Shown here piece by piece: positions 46,617 through 57,956 of a stretch of 64,000 bases of DNA. How positions within the stretch are numbered: position 1 is the first letter of the stretch; each line of letters opens with the position of its first letter. The notes beneath the pieces are model-generated. The model saw only the letters and a program-made list of their open reading frames with translations, ran no database searches and was not told the origin of the DNA. The DNA comes from Amorphophallus konjac (lineage: Eukaryota; Streptophyta; Magnoliopsida; Alismatales; Araceae): positions 567,474,140 to 567,538,139 of the forward strand of contig CM040121.1 in assembly GCA_022559845.1 (NCBI GenBank), written 5' to 3'. Both the position numbers and the translations under genes were made by a program.

Positions 46617-46638
46617 GTCCCACCGGGCATGCCAGACT
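46617..46638 (-). promoter_or_regulatory. Element A candidate primer-binding site
   Basis: Four bases inside the 5' LTR the minus strand reads TGGCATGCCCGGTGGGACC. The TGG start fits the CCA end of a tRNA, but I cannot name the tRNA. Element G has a similar sequence (TGGCGATCATGGTGGGACC) at the same position. Confidence 0.55.
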
Positions 46639-49600
46639 TGTGGGGATGTTTTTTGTTTAAGGTTTATTTCATTGGGTTTATTAGGCATGCCAGTCACCGG
46701 AGTGATAATTCATTGTGCGCTCGACCTGACTCAGTCAGTCGATTGTGATATTCGTGTCAGGACTCGGAGTCTGTCATACTCTAAAGGCTATGACGTTAAT
46801 TACGTCCTCCCAAAGAAGGACAACCCTTGATTAGTTGCCAAGAATGGATGCCTCGGGGGCAAAAAGAGATAAGACTATCATGTCGACTCCGCTGACGGGA
46901 TGCGAAACATGCATGGAAAACTGTGCTATACGGGATGTGATAACGGTGTTATGGCGTAAATCCGGAGGCATATCCCCTTCTTTTGGACCATGCCAAAGGG
47001 GAATATAGATCATCCACCCACGGAGTGCCGGGATGGAAGCCAAAAGAGAGGCAGGCATAGCCCTGGATCCAAGAAGGATTTGAATGTGACGGGACAATGT
47101 CCGCTGCCATGGCATTTATAGATATACCCTTAAGGGACCATTGGAGGACATGCAGTAGCAGAACTCCGAGGGTCAGCGGGGTGACAAAAGAAACATCGTA
47201 TTCGGTATAATGTAGGGGTAAAAGCCCCCATTAATGTATCTCCCGTGGACCTGGATGAAGAACCATGATTCCCTCATAAAGCGATGAAAGCTGGCGTGAA
47301 GGTTGACAGGAATGGGACATTGAGTTTAGACTGGATTTGGGTTTAATGGAGTTGCTGAGATATCAGATATTTGGGTGGCAGCTGTTATTGAGATAAAACA
47401 GCATGGATAAGAGCCGGCGCAAGGGCCAAACGGCGCGGTGGGATCCCGGCACGACGGGAAGCTCAAGGGTTGTCGGCACGGTGGGCAACCGGCATGGCTG
47501 GGTTGAAAAGGAGTCGGCGCGACGTTCTCCCGGCGCGCCCTTCACCCGGCGCGAGATTGACGCCGGGAGGAGATGGCGCCGGGAGTCATGTGGCACCGGT
47601 AACTGCTTTCGTTGGTTTTTTTTAGGTATTGTGAGGGTTTATTATGAGTTCAAAGGGATCCTTTGTATTCAATGGGGATTCCATGGTAATAATTGGGTGA
47701 GATAGGAGATGAGGGTGGATTTGTTCACAAGGGGTCCAAGGAGACCATGTAACTGTAATGTATATTCCCCTGTGGCGGCCAAGATGTCATGAGATGGTAT
47801 AGCTCAGCTCCTTGCCACGCAGTTGGGGGTTAAATGCATAATTCCGGTGAAAACATCGTACTATGTGGTCGAGTAAAGTTCTGAATGAATTTTGACAGCA
47901 CCTCCCCTTATTTTGGGAGTATGCCAAAAGGGTATTATAGGTCATCCACTCACGAAATGTCGGAGTGGAAACCAAAATAAGAGCCGGGCGTAGCCCGAGA
48001 TCCAGGGGATCCAAATCATATGGGACTTTATCCCCCTGTTATGATATCCCCTGTACAGTCAATGGAGAACATGCAGTGGCAGAGCTCCATGACTTGATAG
48101 GGTTATAGAATGTGGGGGAATTGACCCCTTTGATATGGCTCCCATGAGGATAGAGGGAAGGATAGTGCATCTCCATAGGACATGATATCATGAGCAAGGT
48201 TGGCCTGGCCTGACGGCATCGGCACGAACGCATCAAAGTGGCCGAAAGGGGTGTAGGTATCTGCGCGAAGAAGAGGATGGGTTTCGGCGCGACACAAGAA
48301 GCTCAGCCGGCATGGCCAGCACTCAGCGCGAGACTTGCGCCGAGAGGGGTTCGCGCCGTGAGGCTTCCTGAAGTGGGGTTTTAGGGGGTTTGGAGGCAGA
48401 GGCTTTGGGGCATTTTAAAAAGGGGGTTTGTTCAACGTTTGACGACCAGTTTGGACGATCGTAGAGAGGGTGATCCAGGGTAGAGACAACCTTCCTTCTG
48501 GGGCCTCACTAGGAGCAGAATCACACACGGGAACTCACGTTTCGGATTCATCCCTCTTCATTTCACAGACTAGAAGCCATGAGATGGACTGTCTCAGGCT
48601 CTCGTTGTGAGTATGAGGTTGAAAGAACATATGGTAGAAGAACCTTCAACAGACTTGGAAAACCAAATGGTAGAACGTGTCTAGTTATTAGTATCCACAG
48701 CATATAGTGAACCTCGGATGCAGAGGTAGAAAGAAAAGGATAATGCAAGGGCAGAACTCAGCCCATCTTTCATTAACTATTTCATCTAAAACGGCGTACA
48801 CGAATTCAACTCAAGAGGAAAAATCCGACCCAAAAAAAACATACACACCGACTCTATCCCTGAGAACATGGTTACATTGGCATTCAATGCTACTAGAGCA
48901 AAGATGCTCGAAAGCAAAGATACAAACGAAAAGGGGAGAACAATATTCAGACAGAAGAAAAGGGGGGAGAAGAACTGTAGCCCCTCGGGGCGTCGGACGG
49001 CACACCCCACCTTGCTTCATCCTTCGAGCCTCTGCCTCTCTCTTTTCTTCAGCTTCTATGGATAGCTCTCAAGCTCCCCCTTTCTTTCAGTGGCTAAAAA
49101 AAACTCTCCTCCTTTTCCTTCCTTTTTGTTATCCATGTATCTTCTTCTTGTATCTCCCTTCTTCTCTCTCTTTTTTTTTATTTTCGAAGGGCAGCCTTCT
49201 TATAGAGGGATGACGCTCATCCTATCGGCCTGAGCTCCCCGGCGCGCCAGCATCTGTCTTCCCGGCGTGGGCAGCCCTCGGCGCGCCTCAGCTCACATTG
49301 GGCTTGGCCCATTTTCTGTCATCCAGCGCATGATCCATCTAATGGGCTCTTTCAGACAGTGGGCTTCTTGGCATATGTATTTATCTTTCATTGGGCTTGT
49401 TTAACACCTTGCGTTCACAAACACGTGTGAGGCACTGTGAATCCCACCTTCGGAGAATCAGAATTGTCTGAGCATCCCTTTCAGCAGGCAGATGATTGCC
49501 TGAATATTGGTATGGTTTTATCAGCCTGACTATCTGAATGATAGCAGTACTGGACAGCGGCCTAGCCAGGGATGGCTTTAGCTGAACAAAGTGTTAGGAG

Positions 49601-49723
49601 TAGTGAGTCTCTTCTATTCTGATTCTCAGAACGTCCAAGGATGGTACAGGAGCCGCAACTCTGATCATCTTTTAGAGCCACGGGTCTGCTTTGGTCTATC
49701 CTGGCATATTTTAGGTGTCAACA
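46639..49723 (-). repeat. Element A 5' LTR
   Basis: This 3,085-bp partner of 2428-5516 is next to the start of the gag region. A minus-strand TATAAG lies near 49199. It would drive gag-pol transcription leftwards. Confidence 0.93.
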
Positions 49724-49840
49724 GTAGGCTATTTTTTCGGCGGTGAGGCCTATGTGTAGATTACGCAGCCAATCCGATTAGTTCGGTCCAGTCAATCTGT
49801 TGGCATCCAAGATGCCACGGAGGGGGTTGGACGACGACAT
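49724..49840 (-). pseudogene. copia element X gag, N-terminal part
   Basis: The ATG complement is at 49838-49840. The frame opens MSSSNPLRGILDANRLTGPN and continues with DWLRN and LTAEKIAYVL. This is the conserved N-terminus of Ty1/copia Gag. A TAA replaces a residue just before DWLRN. The frame runs into the gtagg TSD of A and continues at 2427, which confirms that A split this gene. Confidence 0.9.
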
Positions 49841-50361
49841 TATAATCTAGATAAGAAATAAAAGATAACTTAGCATGTGTTCAAATTCTAACTTAGATGT
49901 GATTTTCTATCTTAGTTAGTCCCACTATTTTTTGATCGAACTATAAAACCCTCAGTATATAGAATGGGAGATCAGCGAGATCATCCTAGTGGGTTGGAAT
50001 CCCAACGAGACTGAGGTACGACTTTGTGGAAAGCACAACAAGCCATACATCATCTCAAGGGCAGTCAACAGGCACTTGCATCTAATGCAATATCCGATAT
50101 TCGGCCCCTGAGAAATCATCCCCTTGTGGAAAGCACAACAAAGGATATTCTCGGTTAGATCTAACCATCATTACTACATAGCAATGAGTTCATGACCCGA
50201 CCCTTGTGGAAAGCATAACAAGGCCGAGTTCATTTCCTCACCCCATTAAGGCCGAGCCTTGGAGTTTTATCCCACCCCCAAACTCATGGACCTTGTGGAA
50301 AGCACGACAAATCCATGAAATGAAGACGTTCATTCACTCTATAATGATGGAGGGCCACGAC
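49841..50361 (-). repeat. copia leader with four copies of a 17-bp motif
   Basis: TTGTGGAAAGCACAACA or one-base variants occur at 50024, 50124, 50204 and 50293. There is no coding domain. It is probably the untranslated leader or LTR end of copia element X. I could not find a primer site that would fix the LTR border. Confidence 0.6.
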
Positions 50362-51021
50362 TAGGGGTGAGCACGGTTTTGTTTGGTTTGGTTTGAAGAG
50401 AATTTTTCTCAAACCAAACCGAACTGAATTAAGGCTTCAACCTGAACCAAACCAAACCAAACTAGTTTGAAACCAAACCAAACCGAATTAATTCGGTTTG
50501 GTTCGGTTTGGTTCAGTTTGAACCATATTCATCTCCCATTTTATAAATTAGATTGGATTCAAACAACATTAGAGAAAGGTAGGGTAAAAGAATTTCTACC
50601 AAATAAAGTAAATATTAAAAAAATAACATACAAAGTTATAACTTGTAAGAACAAGCTCCATAATATTTTCACATAAGAAATTAAGAAGTTCGGTTACAGT
50701 AAAATAGAAGGTGATTTGAAACATATTTCATAAAGTCAGAAACCCCATTAGAATGGTAAGAATTGGAATTTTTAAATTCAGATTTATAGTTACATATACA
50801 TTTATATTAATTTGATAAAAATATTCTTAAATTCGGGTTATTCGGTTCGGTTTGGTTTTGTTCGGTTTCTTGAACTTCAAAATCAAACCAAACCAAAATT
50901 TTTAATACGGTTCGGTTTGAACCCAAACCAAAATTTTTTAAATTTCAACCCAAACCAAACCGAACCAAATCGTTCGGTTCGGTTTGGTTTTCGGGTTGAA
51001 CCCGAATAACACTCACCCCTA
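50362..51021. mobile_element. hAT-type MITE with 8-bp TSD
   Basis: This 660-bp element starts TAGGGGTGAGCAC and ends in the inverse (CTCACCCCTA). It is flanked by gccacgac at 50354-50361 and 51022-51029. The 8-bp duplication and TAGGGGTG termini fit the hAT superfamily. The interior consists of CGGTTTGGTT-type repeats and their reverse complements, with no transposase. Confidence 0.92.
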
Positions 51022-52181
51022 GCCACGACGACTCCTAGAGCCACTCTTACCATATCTAAAATTAATCGTGAGGGAATTTGATTTTATCTTGATCTCACCC
51101 TAAGTGGTAATATAAATATATCAAATATATTTACCGTACCTAGTAGTTTGCACAAAGTAAATGCATCCAATGTAAAATTAAATCACAAGTGATCATGGAC
51201 CTTATTCCTAATGTAACTAAGACATCCGGCCCACTTCTGAACCAACTGGATCGTCATCATCGGGTGTGCTCCGCGCTTTCAAACTCCGACGCCGCATTAA
51301 TTACAACTTTTACATGGCACGCAGGCCGGGAAAATGTAAATTACATGTCACTAAAATTTCAGCAGCCCTTAGGGTGAGTACTACTGTAAAGAGAGATAGA
51401 AGTACATAGGACTTTTAACAGAGAGAGAAAGGAGGTTCGCAGACCCCAATTAATTACATTAACCAAGCCCATGATCACTTGCCAACCCATTCATTTAAAA
51501 TTCAATCAAGGGTTATTTTTTGAAAATAGTCCTTACTTTTAGATTTAAAAATGGGATGTGCAAACAAAAATAGGCTAGCTTTGTTTAATTTTAAAAATCG
51601 AAGCAGGATTAATTAAAATTAAACACATAAGCAAGCCAATACAAGGTAAATTAAGCAAACAACGTAAAGAACCATCATTCATAATAGGGGCATGCATATT
51701 TGAATCTGATTCAAATAAGTCAGATAATTAAGAATATTATTTAAATTTAAAATTAAATTTAATTATCTAATAATCAAATTTAAATTATAAATTTAAACAT
51801 GACAATCATTTAAATTTAAATTCAAACTAATTATCTAATAATTTTGTTTCAAAGTAAAATTAAATAATGTAATTATCCTCAATTATCAATATTCTAAAAT
51901 TTGAATTTAACAATTATCTAATAATTAAAATTTTAAATATTTGACTTTTATACATTTAACTTTAATGAAATTCAAATTCTGAATTTACTAATTATCTAAT
52001 AATTAAAATTTTAAAAATTGAATTTTACTGAAGTAACTTCAATTATTACCAATTTATCTCAAGGTAAATAGTAATTATCTCACCTCAGTAAATTCAAAAA
52101 GGTTAAATAAAATTTATCAATTGAATTTTACTATTGAGATAACATAATTAATATTTAAGATAAAAAAATAGATTAATTTAC

Positions 52182-52186
<5 letters not shown>

Positions 52187-52234
<48 letters not shown>
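52187..52234. repeat. (TA)n microsatellite
   Basis: About 48 bp of uninterrupted AT dinucleotides, lying in AT-rich DNA next to a GC-rich block. Confidence 0.97.
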
Positions 52235-52237
<3 letters not shown>

Positions 52238-52404
52238 CACACATAAATTAATAAAAAGAAAGCAATTTTTTTAATTTAAAAAAATTCCCGCGGCGGCGCC
52301 TGCGGGCGTGGACAGACAGCGCCCGCGCGCGCCGATGGCACCAGCCTGCGGGCGCGGACTTGCCACGCAGGAGGCGCCCGCGGGCGAGCGGTGACTCGCG
52401 GGCA

Positions 52405-52434
52405 GGCGCACTGCGCCACAGGGCGCAGTGCGCC
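52405..52434. other. Perfect GC hairpin in probable copia LTR
   Basis: GGCGCACTGCGCC and its exact inverse GGCGCAGTGCGCC are separated by four bases. It is the strongest short palindrome in a GC-rich stretch of about 160 bp (52284-52445). Confidence 0.9.
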
Positions 52435-52938
52435 CAACGCGCCAAATAATTAAACCAGTCCAGTCATCGTGTAAGATCCGATCAATGTCTTAGGTCAAAG
52501 GACCAACGATGCTACTGAGACAGTTGGATCTTCAGTTGACATTAGGTATAATCAACCATCTGAAGATCCAATAGCGGATCAGTTCAGTGCACTTCCTCCC
52601 AGGACGTACACCTACACATATGTGTTGGTGCCCCGCACCAATGACCATAAGACTGATCACTAACACATCATGTGTATTGGTTTAATAGGTAATCAAAGTC
52701 CCCGAGTGATTACCCTCCAACCAGGAACAATTTAAGGTATGCGTCCATGTAAAGTCAGTCTCATGTTCGAGATCCCATCTCGAGCTGACTTTACAACCAC
52801 ATATCGTAGGGACATCGTAAAGTAATACACAATCGCATATTTACGCTCAAATATCACTTTATTAATAATGAACAAGATCGTACATCTATCGGGCCTACCC
52901 GACTCAAAATTGGCCTGTAGCACACAAACACTAACAAC

Positions 52939-53789
52939 ATGCATGCACCCTGCGCGAAAATTGAGAAGAACCAAGTGGCACCGAGCCACTGGACTCTGGA
53001 TAGTCCTCTAGACTCACTAAATCCAACGGTCCTTGAGTCACAAGACTCGGGGTCCAGACCGTTGCACGCAACGGTATAATGTCGTTAATCTAGCCTAATC
53101 CCTAGGTCTAAAACCACGGTATCAAGAATATCGAGGCAGCTCACGAGCCGCCGAAACCATCCCCTCAAAAGGGAAGTCAGAAACCCTCTAGCCCCAGGCT
53201 GGGTAATTGGACTCACAATCCACAGGCCACACACATGGCCCATGCGGAAAGCGTAGAAGCACGATTCCCTAGGTAGCTCACAAGCCGCCGTGTCGATTCC
53301 TCATCCCAGGGAAAATTGCTAAACCTCCAGCTCCAGGCTGGATGCCTGGACTCGCAGTCCAAGGCCAAACACTTGACCCACTCGGGAACCATCTTCCAAA
53401 GAAACCCACGACATGCGGGGGAACCCTACCACACTCACACCGATACACGGTGACTCGATCAAGTGTAACACAAAGTCCGAAACACACACCTACGGGCACG
53501 TTAATCGATGTAACATGGCACCTCTCGACACCCCAGAAACACGAACACGGAACCCATGGGGTGTCCAGAACACTCACGAGGCCGAAGGTCAACCACTGGA
53601 TCACAACCGGGTCGACCAGAGACCAACACAACGCGAACCCGACATTGCGAGCATGGAAAACTCCTGGTGGTCTAACCCTAGGCCGCCACCAAGCCTAGCG
53701 GTCTACACTTGGACTGCCAAAGAACGTCTAGTAGTCTAACATTGAACCGCTACACACTGAAATCACGGACCCCTAGTAGTCTACCCTTG
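52939..53789. repeat. Repeat-derived DNA with a 136-bp duplication
   Basis: Landmarks GCAGCTCA at 53137 and GTAGCTCA at 53273 mark a 136-bp imperfect duplication (about 53130-53410). AGCGGTCT-type motifs begin near 53690. ORFs on both strands here overlap one another and show no domain, so none is called. Confidence 0.5.
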
Positions 53790-54952
53790 GACCGCGAGGC
53801 ATTGTCTAGCGGGCTACCTCTAGACCGCTAAACCCTCGGAACACATGAAACTCAAGCGGTCTTAGCGGTCTAACCCTGGACCGCCAAGGACCCTGGCTGT
53901 CTATCGCGTGACCACCAGCCTTGAACCGACATAGGGAGACCCCTAGATGTCTACCCTTGGTGCGCTGAGCGCCCTTAGCTATCTCTGGAACGACCGCTAA
54001 GGCGTCCCGAACCCGAAACAGTGGGAAACGCCCCAAAAATCTAATCTACACCCCAATCACCTTCGGGTGATGGGGAAACAAAAGAGAATCCATCCCCAAG
54101 CCTCCTAGTATACATCTATGCCCTTAGATCGGTCAAAAACCTCACGAAACGGGAGATCCGACGCACACCCCAAAATCATGGATTTTCCTCAAAACAACAA
54201 TAAACCCACGCTCGGCTCACCACGGGCTACCAAATCCGTGGGAAATGAAACACACGAGCTGAGGGTCCATATCCCTACATCCACCAAAGATTTCATGCAC
54301 CGTGGACGCCGATCCACGAAGAAAACGCCGTTGAAGCCTCGCTGGGACACGAACCCGCGGCCAAGCTTCACCGCTCCTCCACTGCCTCGATCCTCACCCA
54401 TCCTCTCCCGTGCCTTGCCCGCGCCATCCCCGCCTCACCCGCGCTCCTCTCCGTCAGCCGCCGGAGAGAGAGGGAGAGAGGAGAGAGCGTGAGAGAAGAG
54501 AGAGGGAAAGAGTGAGAGAATGAGAGGGAAGAGAGAGGAAGAGGTTAATATATAGGAAAATTCAGAAATTACCAAAAATAGGAAACATAGGGAAAAATCA
54601 CCTCCCTGATCCTCGGAAAATGAACAACGTCGTGGTAACGTCCCAGAGTCAGAGAACGCAACGGTTCACCGTACACGGGGTTCCGAAGGTCCGACAGCCA
54701 AAAACACGCGTAAAACCCAAAAAGCGACCCGGGACCCACAAAGGCACTCCGAAAAATCCAGAAAAATACCGGCAAGCTCCTTACAACGCCACGGACCCAA
54801 GGAAATTCACGGGCACACCACCAACGGGTTCGACAATCCGGTAAAAATAGTCTGAAGCTCAAGCGGACACAATCCGCAACCCGCAAAAGGCGATCCGAAA
54901 CCCACGGATCCAGATCCGAGAAATACCCAAAAAATCTGACGCATTACACTAG
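53790..54952 (-). repeat. LTR-like unit 1 (AGCGGTCT family)
   Basis: On the minus strand this begins TGTAATGCGTCAGA, contains a TATATATTAA box at about 54545-54555 followed by a CT-rich tract, and ends in AGCGGTCT-rich DNA. It is collinear with unit 2. This is probably an LTR or LTR fragment of a gypsy-type element. No coding domain. Confidence 0.5.
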
Positions 54953-56109
54953 CGGTCTCCAATAGACTGTTTCACAGAGCTTAGCGGTCCTCCACTGGGC
55001 CGCTAGCCAACACAAATAGTCTATCGAGTGACCGCCAAGACCCAAACCGACAAAGAACTGACTTAACGCCAAACACAGTCTAGCGGTCACCCAATGACCG
55101 CTAAAGGAAACCAAACGGTCGCAGGAACGGCCGCTAAGGCGTCACGGAGGGTAAAATAGGGGAATGGCCGATCCCGGCCTTTCCACGCCCCATTCACCCT
55201 AAAACGAAGGGGAAACAACCCTAATAGTGATACACGCCTTCCATAGACCGGAAGGGATCCAAACGACACCAAAAACACAAGAAACGGGCGATTCCACCGA
55301 ATCGACCCAAAATGAGTCACATGGGTTCCCGGGCTCATACCGGTCCCAAATGACAACCAATCACAACAAAACCAGCGGAAATGGAATGCTAACATTCCAG
55401 GGATTGAAATAACACTAATTAGGCTAGAAACCGTCACCAAGAAAGGCCAACACGTCTCACACCCCCCCAAAGCATGCTTCACCCAAAATAAGGCAGAACC
55501 CGCTCGTTCTCACACCGTTTAACTCGAAATCACAGGGCAACGCAGAACAAGAGTAGGGCGTTCATCTCCCTACCACCACCAAAGTTCTAGTGCGCCAAAA
55601 ATCATCTCACGAACAAAATCACGCCGGCTTTGAATCCACCGAGGGATCGCACCAACGCCACGCTCCATTCATCGCCCCATCACGCTCCAAACCAACTCCA
55701 CGACGTCCCTGCCTCATCCACCTTGCCACGACCGCGCGCCCCGCGGAGAGAGGAGAAGAGAGGAGAGAGAACGAGAGAGAGGAAGTGAGCGACGGTGAGG
55801 AGAGAGGAAGGAGAAAGAAGAAGAAATAGAAAATAGAAAATTAGGAATTTCCTAATTTCTAAAAATCTGATTTTTAGCCCGAAAATACACTAATTCAGAA
55901 AAATATGGAAAAATAGTCTAAACGATCCTCGGAAAGAGCACAACGCAACTGTAGCGTCCTCGAGTCGATGAATTCAACAATAAACTCACCACAGAGTTCC
56001 GTAACTTGTACGAGAGAAAAACCCGCGTGGATCGTAAAACATAACTCAGGACCCACAAAAGCGATCCGAAAGCTCTCCGATAAGGATCCATTAGACCCAA
56101 GATATTACA
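54953..56109 (-). repeat. LTR-like unit 2 (AGCGGTCT family)
   Basis: On the minus strand this begins TGTAATATCTTGGG and shares the order of landmarks with unit 1: the CGGATCGC segment, the GA/CT-rich tract (55740-55815), and ACCGCTAAGGCGTC (55128 here, 53990 in unit 1). The offset of about 1.14-1.28 kb shows a diverged tandem pair. Confidence 0.5.
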
Positions 56110-57956
56110 AATACTAAGGGTTACCCCTTTTAAATGCATGTTCGCCGATGATCCTGGATAGGTTAATGTTAAAAGAAAGGGAATGTTGGCCCAGAGCAAG
56201 GTCGGGCCATTGCCATGATGGGGTAACCCCCGAGGTCCAAGCATGACTTGCATGGGCACCGTGTATGTACCCATGTCCGGGGTCTAGGGGAGATTGAAAT
56301 CTCCGAAATGCCCGTCGTGGCATGCATGTTTTATATTTTATCTTGTTAGTTTTAATTCCACTTGCGTGTAGATTTTATTCCATTCACATGTTCCTGATCT
56401 TTTTTTTATTTAGATTATATTATAATGGCCCTTTTATTATTATTTATTATTTATCTTTGTATTATTATTATCATTTTATCACCCAACCCAATGTTGGGTC
56501 GGCTCTACCCAAGACAGGGTCGACCCTGCCTTGGGCTGGGTCGACTCTACCTAAGGCAGGGACGACCGTGCCTGAGGCTGGGTCGACTCTGCCTAAGGCG
56601 GAGTTGACTCAGACCAAGGGCCAAGGTGTGTTGTTGTTTTTTTTTCTTGAAGGGGCTATGTCAATACAGCATAAGGCTGGGTCGACGCAGGATAACACGT
56701 GCTGGCTCAGCACATGGGTGTGTCGACGCAGCCAGCGGCCTGCGTCGACCTGCCCTGAGCAGGCCGCTATATTTGGGCCTTTTCAGCACTCTCTGATGGT
56801 ATTATTTTTTATTATTATTATTTTCATCTTTAGGCATGTGGAATCATGGGTTCAAACCAAGGACATTGAGGGGGTTTGCTGCCCTTGGGCAGCCAGCAGG
56901 TCTAGAGGCACATGGGCAGACGAACTTCTTATGTGCAGCAATGGCATGCAATATGCCTAAGGTGGAATGCGTATGATGTTATTTTGGTTTTAATTATACT
57001 TGTTGGATTAATTAGGATTGTTTTTTTTTATCCATGCATGACTGTCCATATGATGCATATGGAAATATGGCAAAGAAGGGGGGGGAGAGAAGACCCTACT
57101 GCCAAAGAACAGTCAGCAGGCCGGTGAGGTCTGCTGGCAGGCAGTAGGTCGACCTAGGACTTGGGGTAGGTCGACCTGCCCCTTGTTCCCAGTAGCTCAT
57201 GTTGCTCTGCTCTGAGGTGACATCTGCCAAGAATGCATACCACCTTAGAAGGTGTAGAAAATGACTTTGCAAGCAACTTGAACATGGCATGCAAGGACTT
57301 AATTACATATTTATAAAGGGTGACCCCCGGTACGAGGTGTAGTATTTTACTCACCCATAGTGGCGGTTTTCGACCGGACGTAATCCAACCTTTCACACAT
57401 CACCATTTCATAAACCATGGAACCACAACACACAAGCACACATGGAAATATGATGTGCTGGGGATTTAATCTATATGCACGAGGGATGTGAATGCTAATG
57501 TGCATGCAAGAACTTATGCATACTACCCTTGGGTTGGCAATGAATGTAGGGCATTCCCCTTTCTCCATTGATGCATACTACCTATCGTGAAAGATCGATG
57601 GGGGTTTTTGTACACTTTGACACATACATGAAGTGTTATTGATACTCATTCCGAATGTAAGAAACACATGCAGGTAAAGAGCACAATGCGCTCAGATTTA
57701 TGGCGAACATACGAAGCCCCTTGACATTGCTGCTCACGGGGGAACAACGGCAAGTTTGCACAGACCCTGTGCATATAAGATGTTTGAAATGCATGCGGGG
57801 TATTTGGTTCTCCCTTGGGTTTGTTCATGAAATATTCATATGGCTTTGTTTTGATGCAATTTTGCATGATGCATGAGTGATATTTAGTTTGGGTTCATGA
57901 GACATGCACATTACTCTGGTCTGCAGACCGGGCCAGTAGGGAGGGCAGCTTGCTGC
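56110..57956. other. Unassigned repeat-derived sequence
   Basis: No gene is recognised. It contains an imperfect repeat of about 25/50 bp with GGGTCGAC at 56484-56610, similar GTCGAC motifs near 56690-56750 and 57145-57180, and a minus-strand TTTATAAATATG near 57305. It is probably LTR DNA of one or more gypsy elements. The 212-codon frame at 56322-56960 crosses T-rich and repeat DNA and is not called. Confidence 0.45.

Larger units (their letters stand above)
2428..49723 (-). mobile_element. Element A: giant Tat-type Ty3/gypsy retrotransposon carrying five later insertions
   Basis: Two direct repeats of about 3.09 kb bound the element, each starting TGTGGGGATG and ending TCAACA on the plus strand. 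The 5-bp duplication gtagg is present at 2423-2427 and 49724-49728. Coding domains are on the minus strand in Ty3/gypsy order: gag, PR, RT, RNase H, integrase. A second RNase H domain, tandem repeats in the 3' untranslated region, and an opposite-strand gene before the 3' LTR are known hallmarks of the Tat clade (Ogre, Grande, Retand). Removing B, C, D, E, F and one TSD copy each leaves about 22.4 kb. Multiple stops and frameshifts make it inactive. Confidence 0.93.
51030..52938 (-). repeat. Probable LTR/leader sequence of copia element X
   Basis: This stretch continues the 5' side of the copia element. It holds an AT-rich tract (51660-52180) with recurring AATTATCTAATAATT motifs, a TA microsatellite, a sharp switch to GC-rich DNA with a strong hairpin, and then ordinary sequence. 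The right border could be the TGTTGTTAG start (minus strand) at 52938, but I saw no matching second LTR in the window. No genes. Confidence 0.45.

Noticed and set aside
53278..53739. Overlapping ORFs of 108-118 codons near 53.3-53.7 kb
   Set aside because: Three frames on both strands overlap in repeat-derived DNA, without domain or start context.
56322..56960. 212-codon plus-strand ORF
   Set aside because: Crosses T-rich DNA and GTCGAC tandem repeats. Hydrophobic start and repeat-like middle are composition effects.
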